Source of the DNA: Snuella lapsa
GTDB taxonomy: Bacteria > Bacteroidota > Bacteroidia > Flavobacteriales > Flavobacteriaceae
Assembly: GCF_039539345.1 (NCBI RefSeq)
Contig: NZ_BAABCY010000063.1
Span: 1 to 64,000 of the forward strand
DNA length: 64,000 bases
Reading direction: 5' to 3'
Shown: positions 57,355-64,000 of the stretch, one piece after another
How the letters are laid out: each line of letters opens with the position of its first letter
Position numbering within the stretch: position 1 is the stretch's first letter
Notes under the pieces: generated by a model
What the model was told of the DNA's origin: nothing
Databases searched by the model: none
What the model saw: only the letters and a program-made list of their open reading frames with translations
Position numbers and translations under genes: made by a program

Positions 57355-58509
57355 ATGAAATTTCTTAGAAAACTTCTAAAATGGCTTTTAATTCTTTTCG
57401 GTTTGTTAATTATTATCCTGTACGCTACAGACACCGATTATCTATTAAAAGCCGTTAGAACCATTTATCTTAAAGGCCATACAACAGCATATCTGGAAGA
57501 TTACAAAGAATTCGACAATCAAACTATTGAAACAGGCACACCGCAACCCTGGCCAAATCACAAAGACTATAACTCAGCAGCAACAACAACAAAACTAAAT
57601 CAGGTAAATGCCGAATGGGGAACCATTGCTTATGTGATTATAAAGAATGATAGCATTTGGTTTGAAGATTATTACGACGGCTTTAACGAAGACTCTCAAT
57701 CCAATTCCTTTTCCATGGCTAAAAGTTACGTGTCGGGTTTAATGGGAAAAGCCATTATGGACGGCTACATTATAAGCTTGGATCAGCCAGTAAGTGATTT
57801 TCTGCCCGAGTTTAGCGAAAGGCTGGCTGCAAAAATGACCGTAGGAGACCTCTCGAGCATGGCTTCTGGCACCAACTGGGATGAAGCCTATTACTCACCG
57901 CTTTCCATAACAACCCGTGCCTATTTTGACGACGACCTGGCCAAGGTAATCCTCGGACTAAAAGTGGTTAACGAACCCGGAAAAGCTTTTAAATATGCCA
58001 GCGGAGATACCCAAATGCTTGCTATGGTTATCGAAAAAGCAACTGGTAAAAAAATGTACAACTATCTTGAAGAAAGTTTTTGGAAACCTTTGGGCTGTGA
58101 AAACCCAACTCTTTGGCAAGTAGACAGTAAACAACATGATCTGGTTAAGGCTTATTGCTGTATAGCCAGTAATGCTAAGGACTTTGCACGTTTTGGGAAA
58201 CTGTATAAAGATCATGGCAAATGGAATGGCAAACAGTTATTGGACTCGGCTTTCGTTACCAAAAGTATAACGCCACGCTTTAAAGAAAGTCCGCAATACG
58301 GGTATGGGTGGTGGATGAAAAATGTTATAGGTAAACATTTTTTTATGATGCGAGGCCACTTGGGGCAATACGTTATGGTACAACCAGAAGATAATGTAAT
58401 TATTGTTCGCTTAGGACATAAAAAATCACCCGATCAAGCAGGCGACTTCACCTCTGATATTGATATCTATATTGAAGAAGCCTATAACATGTTGAATAGC
58501 AAATCATAA
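57355..58509 (+). CDS. Beta-lactamase-family serine hydrolase, membrane anchored
   Basis: 384-aa protein with an N-terminal membrane anchor (about residues 9-24) and a penicillin-binding-like fold. SxxK is Ser120-Lys123 (SFSMAKS), the second motif is YASGDTQ, and the third HLG in MRGHLGQYVM. It resembles 6-aminohexanoate-dimer hydrolases and related esterases; its substrate is unknown. Not closely similar to the other serine hydrolase at 54.4 kb. Confidence 0.88.
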   Translation: MKFLRKLLKWLLILFGLLIIILYATDTDYLLKAVRTIYLKGHTTAYLEDYKEFDNQTIETGTPQPWPNHKDYNSAATTTKLNQVNAEWGTIAYVIIKNDSIWFEDYYDGFNEDSQSNSFSMAKSYVSGLMGKAIMDGYIISLDQPVSDFLPEFSERLAAKMTVGDLSSMASGTNWDEAYYSPLSITTRAYFDDDLAKVILGLKVVNEPGKAFKYASGDTQMLAMVIEKATGKKMYNYLEESFWKPLGCENPTLWQVDSKQHDLVKAYCCIASNAKDFARFGKLYKDHGKWNGKQLLDSAFVTKSITPRFKESPQYGYGWWMKNVIGKHFFMMRGHLGQYVMVQPEDNVIIVRLGHKKSPDQAGDFTSDIDIYIEEAYNMLNSKS

Positions 58510-58590
58510 TATTTTGTTATTTAACATTTTGTTTGGCTGTAGGAATTTTATTTGTATTTTATTTGATTGAATTAGCATCAATCAGTCATC

Positions 58591-60795
58591 ATGAAAAATA
58601 CCCTTTTACTGCTATTATTAGCATTCTCATCTTGTTACGGTCAAACCAATAAGAAGTTTAATTTAGATTTTGAAACCTACAACCCATTTATCCAACTCTC
58701 TAAAGATTGGTTTAAATGGGGAGATTACCCTTTAAGCGTTGACACTATAACGGTACATTCAGGTAAATTCTCAGGAAAAATAAAATCTAACAACAACCAT
58801 AATACCTTTGGATCCATAGCCTATAGAATCCCTGCAAACTATACAGGGAAATCCATTAAGCTTGAAGGCTACATGAAAATTAAAAATGTTGAAAATGGAT
58901 TTGCGGGTTTATTACTCAGAATAGATGGCAATAGGGAAATATTAGCATTTGATAATATGGAGAACCAAAACATTCATGGTACAAAAGACTGGCAGAAATA
59001 CACTGTAAAATTACCGTTATCGGAAGGCGCAAAAACTATTTTTGTTGCAGGAATAATGTCCGGTTCTGGAGAAGCATGGTTTGACGATTTTGTTTTAACT
59101 ATAGACGGTAAAGACATTCAAACTTTAAAAGAAATAGAAAAACCTATCCTAAAAGCAACCTTAGACCATGAGTTTGATTCAAATTCGAAAGTTAACTTTC
59201 CCGAACTTAATGAAACCCTAGTCACAAATTTAGAATTATTAGGCAAGATCTGGGGGTTTTTAAAATACCACCATCCCGAAATTGGCAAAGGCAATTACAA
59301 TTGGGACTTTGAACTATTCCGTATGCTCCCAAAATATTCGGATACTAAAAGCACTTCCGAAAGAGACCAAATACTTCTTCAGTGGATTGAAAAATATGGA
59401 GATATAAATATTTGTAAGGACTGCAAAGAAACAGCTCCAGAAGCCTTTTTAAAACCAGACATATCTTGGATTAATGAGTTTGGCATGAGTACACAATTAA
59501 TAAACAAAATAAAGTATATCTACAAGAATAGACATCAAGGAGAGGGTTTTTATATTGGAACCGACGGTTACGAACGCATCAAATTTTTAAATGAAAATCA
59601 TTATTACAGCATGTCTTATGATGACAGTGGCTTTAAACTATTAGCACTTTATCGTTACTGGAACATGATTCAATATTTTTTTCCTTATAAGCATTTAACC
59701 GATAAAAACTGGAATACTGTTCTGAAAGAATACATTCCAAAATTTATCAACTCTAAGAATAAATTGGAATATGAACTCGCTTGCATTGCGTTAATAAGCG
59801 ATATAAATGACACACATGCAACCACTTCTGTAGGATTCAGTACTGTGCAAAATATTCGCGGAAAATATTATCCGCCCTTTAGAGCTCAATTTATAGAAGA
59901 CCAACTAGTGGTAACCGACTACTACAATCCCGAACTAAAAGATGTTTCCAATATCAATATTGGCGACATAATAACCCATATTAATCATAGACCTGTTCAA
60001 TCTATAATTGATAGTATCAGTCCTTATTACCCAGCTTCAAATAACGTTGCAAAAATAAGGGACATTGCTAAAGACCTTTTACGGTCCAGTAAAAAAGAAA
60101 TACGTCTTGATTACATCTCTAACCATCAAAAAAAACAACACCAATTACCTCTTTATATAGAAAGTGATTTGAATACGCGGTGGTACAAATGGACGGGAGA
60201 GCCATGCTTTAAGCTTTTAGAAGATAATATAGGTTATATAACTTTAGAATTCATTGGAAAAGAGGATATCCCTAACATTAAAGAAACTTTTAAAAACACC
60301 AAGGGGATTATCATTGACATTCGTAACTACCCCTCAACTTTCGTTCCTTTTACATTAGGCTCCTATTTTGTTTCTGACAACACGCAATTTGCTAAATTCA
60401 CATATGGAAACATAAACAACCCAGGCGAATTTAACTTTAAAAGTGGGGATATAATCACCAAACCCGATGAAACCTACAAAGGCAAATTAGTTGTTTTGGT
60501 TAATGAAGATTCACAGAGTCAATCTGAATATACCGCTATGGCATTCCGATCAGGAGACAATACTACCATTGTAGGTAGCACGACTGCTGGCGCCGACGGA
60601 AATGTATCTTCACTATATCTACCTGGCGGCTTATTAACCAGAATTTCCGGCATTGGCGTTTATTATCCCGATAGCACAGAAACGCAACGCGTAGGCATAA
60701 TACCAGACGTAGAAGCAAAACCAACCATAAAAGGCGTTAAAGAAGGCCGAGATGAAGTTTTAGAAAAAGCAATAGAAATTATAAACAACAATTAA
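58591..60795 (+). CDS. S41-family peptidase, exported
   Basis: 734-aa exported protein with a signal ending FSSCYGQ, which could be a lipobox (Cys15). An N-terminal carbohydrate-binding-like beta-sandwich (about residues 25-180) is followed by a helical region, a PDZ-like segment (NINIGDIITHINHRPVQ) and an S41 catalytic core with VVLVNEDSQSQSEYTAMAFR, the nucleophile serine being in SQSE, and GSTTAGADGNVSSLYLPGG. Processing protease of the C-terminal processing type; targets unknown. Confidence 0.87.
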   Translation: MKNTLLLLLLAFSSCYGQTNKKFNLDFETYNPFIQLSKDWFKWGDYPLSVDTITVHSGKFSGKIKSNNNHNTFGSIAYRIPANYTGKSIKLEGYMKIKNVENGFAGLLLRIDGNREILAFDNMENQNIHGTKDWQKYTVKLPLSEGAKTIFVAGIMSGSGEAWFDDFVLTIDGKDIQTLKEIEKPILKATLDHEFDSNSKVNFPELNETLVTNLELLGKIWGFLKYHHPEIGKGNYNWDFELFRMLPKYSDTKSTSERDQILLQWIEKYGDINICKDCKETAPEAFLKPDISWINEFGMSTQLINKIKYIYKNRHQGEGFYIGTDGYERIKFLNENHYYSMSYDDSGFKLLALYRYWNMIQYFFPYKHLTDKNWNTVLKEYIPKFINSKNKLEYELACIALISDINDTHATTSVGFSTVQNIRGKYYPPFRAQFIEDQLVVTDYYNPELKDVSNINIGDIITHINHRPVQSIIDSISPYYPASNNVAKIRDIAKDLLRSSKKEIRLDYISNHQKKQHQLPLYIESDLNTRWYKWTGEPCFKLLEDNIGYITLEFIGKEDIPNIKETFKNTKGIIIDIRNYPSTFVPFTLGSYFVSDNTQFAKFTYGNINNPGEFNFKSGDIITKPDETYKGKLVVLVNEDSQSQSEYTAMAFRSGDNTTIVGSTTAGADGNVSSLYLPGGLLTRISGIGVYYPDSTETQRVGIIPDVEAKPTIKGVKEGRDEVLEKAIEIINNN

Positions 60796-60799
60796 TGTT

Positions 60800-61513
60800 A
60801 TGATATCTAAACTTAATTTGGAAAATATACTCTTTCTGGACATTGAAACCGTTCCTGAAACACAGCATTTTACGGATTTAGACTCAACAAAAAAACTCCT
60901 ATGGGAGCAGAAAACACAATACCAGCGTAAAGACGAATTTACCCCCGAAGAATTTTATGATCGTGCCGGTATTTGGGCCGAATTTGGTAAGATCGTTTGT
61001 ATATCAGTTGGTCATTTTAGTTTTCAAGCGGAGGATAGAACCTTTCGGGTAACATCATTTCATGGAGATGAAATACGCCTACTAAAAGACTTTAAAAATT
61101 TACTGATCTCGCATTTTAGCCAAACAAAACATTTGCTCTGTGCACATAATGGAAAAGAATTCGACTTTCCCTATATTGCCCGACGTATGATAATAAACAA
61201 CATCGAATTACCCTATAAACTTAATCTATTTGGAAAAAAACCTTGGGAAGTACCGCATTTGGACACTCTTGAGCTCTGGAAGTTTGGCGACTACAAAGCC
61301 TACACCTCCCTAAAACTACTTACCAATGTTTTGGGTATACCATCCCCTAAAGACGATATAGACGGAAGCGAAGTATACCGTGTATATTACGAAGAACAGG
61401 ACATAGATCGCATTATTATATATTGTGAAAAAGACACCATTGCCGTAGCGCAAATATTATTACGCCTTAGAGGAGATAAGCTCTTAACAGATGATGAAAT
61501 TAAACATATATAA
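60800..61513 (+). CDS. DEDDy-type 3'-5' exonuclease (PolB-exonuclease-like)
   Basis: 237-aa protein with the DEDD exonuclease motifs: FLDIETVPE (Exo I), AHNGKEFDFPYIARR (Exo II) and YCEKDTIAVAQ (Exo III, YxxxD). It is like free-standing 3'-5' exonucleases related to the PolB proofreading domain, common in Bacteroidota. It follows the protease by four bases. Confidence 0.9.
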   Translation: MISKLNLENILFLDIETVPETQHFTDLDSTKKLLWEQKTQYQRKDEFTPEEFYDRAGIWAEFGKIVCISVGHFSFQAEDRTFRVTSFHGDEIRLLKDFKNLLISHFSQTKHLLCAHNGKEFDFPYIARRMIINNIELPYKLNLFGKKPWEVPHLDTLELWKFGDYKAYTSLKLLTNVLGIPSPKDDIDGSEVYRVYYEEQDIDRIIIYCEKDTIAVAQILLRLRGDKLLTDDEIKHI

Positions 61514-61541
61514 ACTTTCGTTTCTCGTCCTAATGAAACCA

Positions 61542-61917
61542 TTGTCAGTTCGAGCGGAGCCAAGAACTCAAAGAAAACATTATGAAATTCTATCATGCAT
61601 ACATGTTAAAATGCAATGATAACACCCATTACGTAGGATTTACATCTAGTTTAGAACAACGCCTAAAGCAACACAAAATGGGAGTATATCCAAACTCCTA
61701 TACATAAAAAGAAGACCTTTAAAACTAAACCAGTATGGAATCAATGTTTTACAGAACCAAGCCAAGCAATAAGCTTCGAAAAGAAAATAAAAAATTGGAG
61801 TAAAGCTAAGAAAGAAGCTTTAATAAAAGGTAAGTTTAATTTGCTACCTTTACTTTCAGATTGCAAAAACAATTCTCATCATAAGAACATAGGTCTCGAC
61901 TCCGATCGACCTGACAA
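61542..61917. repeat. Imperfect inverted repeats flanking the GIY-YIG gene
   Basis: The 26 nt at 61542-61567 (TTGTCAGTTCGAGCGGAG...) match the reverse complement of 61892-61917 at 21 of 26 positions. The right repeat is read through as the C-terminal coding extension of the GIY-YIG frame. Similar GAGCGGAG(T/C)CGAGA repeats occur around small GIY-YIG genes in other flavobacteria as far as I recall. Confidence 0.65.
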
Positions 61918-61927
61918 AAAGAAGTGA
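61582..61927 (+). pseudogene. GIY-YIG endonuclease domain protein, frameshifted
   Basis: The first frame (61582-61707) begins MKFYHAYMLKCNDNTHYVGF, a GIY-YIG domain N-terminus, and stops at a TAA at 61705. Skipping one base at about 61705-61710 (T or A of an A5 run) continues in the next frame with PVWNQCFTEPSQAISFEKKI and KNWSKAKKEALIKG, the normal second half of the UPF0213-like family, to a stop at 61925-61927. The final residues derive from the right flanking inverted repeat. A one-base indel splits the gene; it may be real decay or a sequence error. Confidence 0.75.
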
Positions 61928-61971
61928 TTATTTGTATAATTCTCTGTTCAATTAGAGTTGGGAACAAAGCT

Positions 61972-63657
61972 ATGACTATGAAATCAAACCCCATTTTAAG
62001 CATTAAAGACCTCTCTATTTCTTTTGGGAGCAACGAAGTCATTCATAGCGTTTCGTATCACCTCAATAAAAATGAAATACTGGGTATTGTTGGCGAATCC
62101 GGATCGGGAAAATCGGTGTCGTCCCTAGCTATTTTGGGGCTGCTCCCCAAAAAGATTTCAAACATAACATCAGGGAGCATTGTTTATAACAATACGGATT
62201 TAACAACACTTTCCTCTAAAGATTTTCAACATATTCGTGGCAAAAAAATTGCCATGATATTCCAGGAGCCAATGAGTTCTTTAAACCCTTCCATGACATG
62301 TGGCAAACAAGTTCTGGAAATTTTATTGCAACATACAGAGTTAACACAAGAACAGGCAAAAAATGAAACCATAGCCCTTTTTGAACAAGTAAAACTACCA
62401 CACCCCAAACGTATTTACAAGGCCTATCCACATGAAATATCGGGCGGCCAGAAACAACGGGTTATGATAGCCATGGCCATTGCCTGTAAACCCGATATAT
62501 TAATTGCAGATGAGCCAACGACTGCCTTAGACGTAACTGTACAGAAAGATATTATTACACTCCTTAAAAGTTTACAGGAGCAAACAAAAATGAGCATCAT
62601 TTTTATAACCCACGATCTGGCATTAATTTCGGAAATAGCCAATCGTGTTCTGGTTATGTACAAAGGCGATATTGTAGAACAAGGGAATGTAAATACTATT
62701 TTTAAGACACCCCAGCACAACTACACAAAAGCCCTTATTAACTCAAGACCCTCTTTAAAAACACGGTTAAAACTACTACCCACCATTAAAGATTACCTGA
62801 ACCATACAATTAAGCATGATATTATAAGTCCCGAAGAGCGGAAAGCCAGACATAAAAAACTATACAACCAACAACCTTTACTCGAAATTATTAACTTGGA
62901 AAAAGAATACATCTCCAAATCGGGGTGGTTTACAAAACCGAAATCCTTCAAAGCCATAAATAATGTTAGCTTTAAAGTATACGAAGGAGAAACCTTGGGG
63001 CTTGTTGGAGAATCCGGCTGTGGAAAATCAACCTTAGGCAATGCTATTCTTCAACTAGACAAAGCCACGTCGGGGCAAATCCTATATAAAGGCACCGATA
63101 TAACCAAGCTATCTCGTTCGGCAGTAAAAACCCTCCGTAAGGACATACAAATAATCTTTCAGGATCCTTATGCGTCTTTAAACCCCAGAATACCTGTAGG
63201 GGAAGCAATAATGGAACCTATGAAGGTACATAAACTCTTTAACTCTAATAAAGAGCATAAGAATAAAGTCATCGACATATTAAACCGCGTAGGTTTGTCT
63301 GAAGCCCACTTTAACAGATACCCCCATGAATTCTCTGGTGGACAAAGACAACGTATAGGCATTGCCAGAACCATAGCCTTACAACCTAAATTAATTGTTT
63401 GCGACGAATCGGTTTCGGCCCTTGACATTTCGGTCCAAGCCCAAGTCTTAAACTTGTTAAATGAGCTTAAGGAACGTTTCGGATTCACTTATATTTTTAT
63501 ATCACACGATCTGGCCGTTGTAAAGTACATGGCCGACCAACTACTAGTAATGAACAGGGGACAAATTGAAGAATTAGATGATGCGGATATCATTTACAAG
63601 AATCCCCAAAAAGCTTACACTAAAAAGCTAATAAACGCAATTCCAAAAGGCTTATAA
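61972..63657 (+). CDS. Oligopeptide ABC transporter, fused two-domain ATPase
   Basis: Two complete ABC ATPase domains in one chain (DppD-DppF type), energising peptide import or a related substrate. Domain 1: Walker A GESGSGKS, signature ISGGQKQR, Walker B LIADEPTTALD. Domain 2: GESGCGKST, FSGGQRQR, VCDESVSALD. The frame is open from a GTG at 61924, overlapping the GIY-YIG tail, but ATG at 61972 or 61978 is more likely since homology begins at PILSIKDLSISFG. No permease or binding-protein gene is present in the window. Confidence 0.9.
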   Translation: MTMKSNPILSIKDLSISFGSNEVIHSVSYHLNKNEILGIVGESGSGKSVSSLAILGLLPKKISNITSGSIVYNNTDLTTLSSKDFQHIRGKKIAMIFQEPMSSLNPSMTCGKQVLEILLQHTELTQEQAKNETIALFEQVKLPHPKRIYKAYPHEISGGQKQRVMIAMAIACKPDILIADEPTTALDVTVQKDIITLLKSLQEQTKMSIIFITHDLALISEIANRVLVMYKGDIVEQGNVNTIFKTPQHNYTKALINSRPSLKTRLKLLPTIKDYLNHTIKHDIISPEERKARHKKLYNQQPLLEIINLEKEYISKSGWFTKPKSFKAINNVSFKVYEGETLGLVGESGCGKSTLGNAILQLDKATSGQILYKGTDITKLSRSAVKTLRKDIQIIFQDPYASLNPRIPVGEAIMEPMKVHKLFNSNKEHKNKVIDILNRVGLSEAHFNRYPHEFSGGQRQRIGIARTIALQPKLIVCDESVSALDISVQAQVLNLLNELKERFGFTYIFISHDLAVVKYMADQLLVMNRGQIEELDDADIIYKNPQKAYTKKLINAIPKGL

Positions 63658-63780
63658 TGTAAAAACTTTTTTAGTCAAGTACAGCAAACCTTTAAAAAAC
63701 TGTATCTGCTCTCGCAACGTTTCTTTGAATTTGCTGTCTTCATTTGTAGGTTGTTCAGGTAGATTTGTTGCAAAATTCAT
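63652..63780 (-). CDS. Possible 42-aa protein
   Basis: Short minus-strand ORF, 42 codons, beginning MNFATNLPEQPTNED and ending LLYLTKKVFTL: a polar N-terminus, then a basic amphipathic C-terminal half. Its stop overlaps the ABC transporter stop region. Not recognised. Its interest lies in the 23-nt antisense match to the small RNA core just upstream of its ATG (63787-63809). No good promoter was found on the minus strand. Confidence 0.3.
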   Translation of the reverse strand: MNFATNLPEQPTNEDSKFKETLREQIQFFKGLLYLTKKVFTL

Positions 63781-63809
63781 AAGCCTTTAAGTTTATGGTA
63801 GATTTGGGG
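63778..63809 (+). repeat. Fourth, partial copy of the small RNA core
   Basis: Positions 63787-63809 are identical to 37475-37497 of small RNA copy 2 (23 of 23), and CATAAG at 63778-63783 also matches with one base less between. The 5' hairpin arm ACCATAAC and the terminator hairpin are both missing. On the minus strand this sequence is the region just ahead of the 42-codon ORF and includes its start codon. Confidence 0.7.
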
Positions 63810-64000
63810 AAATCTATAATTATTTAGGTTTCTTTGGGGACTGTAAATATGAAACATTTTTTTTAAAATATCGGATTAAAAACATATTAAATCGATGAAA
63901 TGCATTATTTTTTAACATTTAATCCATTTGAATGACCAATTATATGACCAATTTAAGCCTTTACTTTTTCTTTCATTATGCAAAATCAATACGCTTTTGA
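63810..64000. other. Right-end intergenic region
   Basis: No complete gene. TGACCAATT occurs twice (63933-63941, 63945-63953) with a 12-bp period, just ahead of an ATG at 63978 (MQNQYAF, running off the window) that might start the next gene. Too little is visible to call it. Confidence 0.3.

Noticed and set aside
61924..61971. GTG start at 61924 for the ABC ATPase
   Set aside because: It overlaps the GIY-YIG tail, and ABC homology begins after the ATG at 61972/61978; the extra 16 residues look like non-coding translation.

Overview
The window is chromosomal DNA from a member of the Bacteroidota, most probably a marine-type Flavobacteriaceae. The evidence is AT-rich intergenic DNA, TTTG / TAnnTTTG promoters, an IPExxxVDY-family gene between rnc and pyk, a complete Bat (aerotolerance) operon, an OmpA protein with thrombospondin type-3 repeats, and many lipoproteins. 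I cannot name the genus. There are no rRNA or tRNA genes, CRISPR arrays, intact insertion sequences or prophages. Most of the window is ordinary core genome.

Layout. 0.2-9.7 kb: moxR, a DUF58 gene, a short BatD-like gene, batA, batB, batC, batD and batE on the + strand. 9.7-15.1 kb: beta-carbonic anhydrase, then an aldehyde dehydrogenase and nhaA on the minus strand, a 590-base gene-free gap and a lipoprotein isoaspartyl peptidase. 15.2-23.3 kb: a bacterial alpha-2-macroglobulin with an intact thioester motif, followed by pbpC. 23.3-27.7 kb: small lipoproteins, CYTH and DUF2238 proteins, dinB and a HAD phosphatase. 28.2-32.6 kb: the minus-strand block acpP-fabF-rnc-IPExxxVDY-pyk. 32.8-37.1 kb: purN, RNase H1, a PfkB kinase and a long PurF. 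37.1-37.8 kb: three tandem copies of a probable small RNA gene, then sod. 38.5-47 kb: an AddA-like helicase-nuclease, ompA, an AddB-like nuclease and an alpha/beta hydrolase. 47-54 kb: a minus-strand glycan cluster of GH35 (frameshifted), GH110 and GH95 enzymes. 54.4-63.7 kb: serine hydrolases, a CNNM/CBS transporter, ogt, an S41 protease, a DEDD exonuclease, a frameshifted GIY-YIG gene between inverted repeats, and a two-domain oligopeptide ABC ATPase.

The most unusual signal is the small-RNA family. Three copies of about 70 nt lie between purF and sod. Each has a 5' hairpin, an unpaired AGATTTGGGG linker, an intrinsic terminator and a Bacteroidota -7 box. The same 23-nt core recurs once more, 26 kb away at 63.79 kb. 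There its complement lies just upstream of, and reaches, the start codon of a 42-codon minus-strand ORF. Either this is a decayed fourth copy, or the RNAs can pair with that ORF's translation start, which would resemble a trans-acting antisense or toxin-antitoxin arrangement. Other points worth a second look are the C7 frameshift that separates the two catalytic residues of the GH35 enzyme, the GIY-YIG gene with flanking inverted repeats, and the three exo-glycosidases whose combined specificities fit a blood-group-B-like galactoside.
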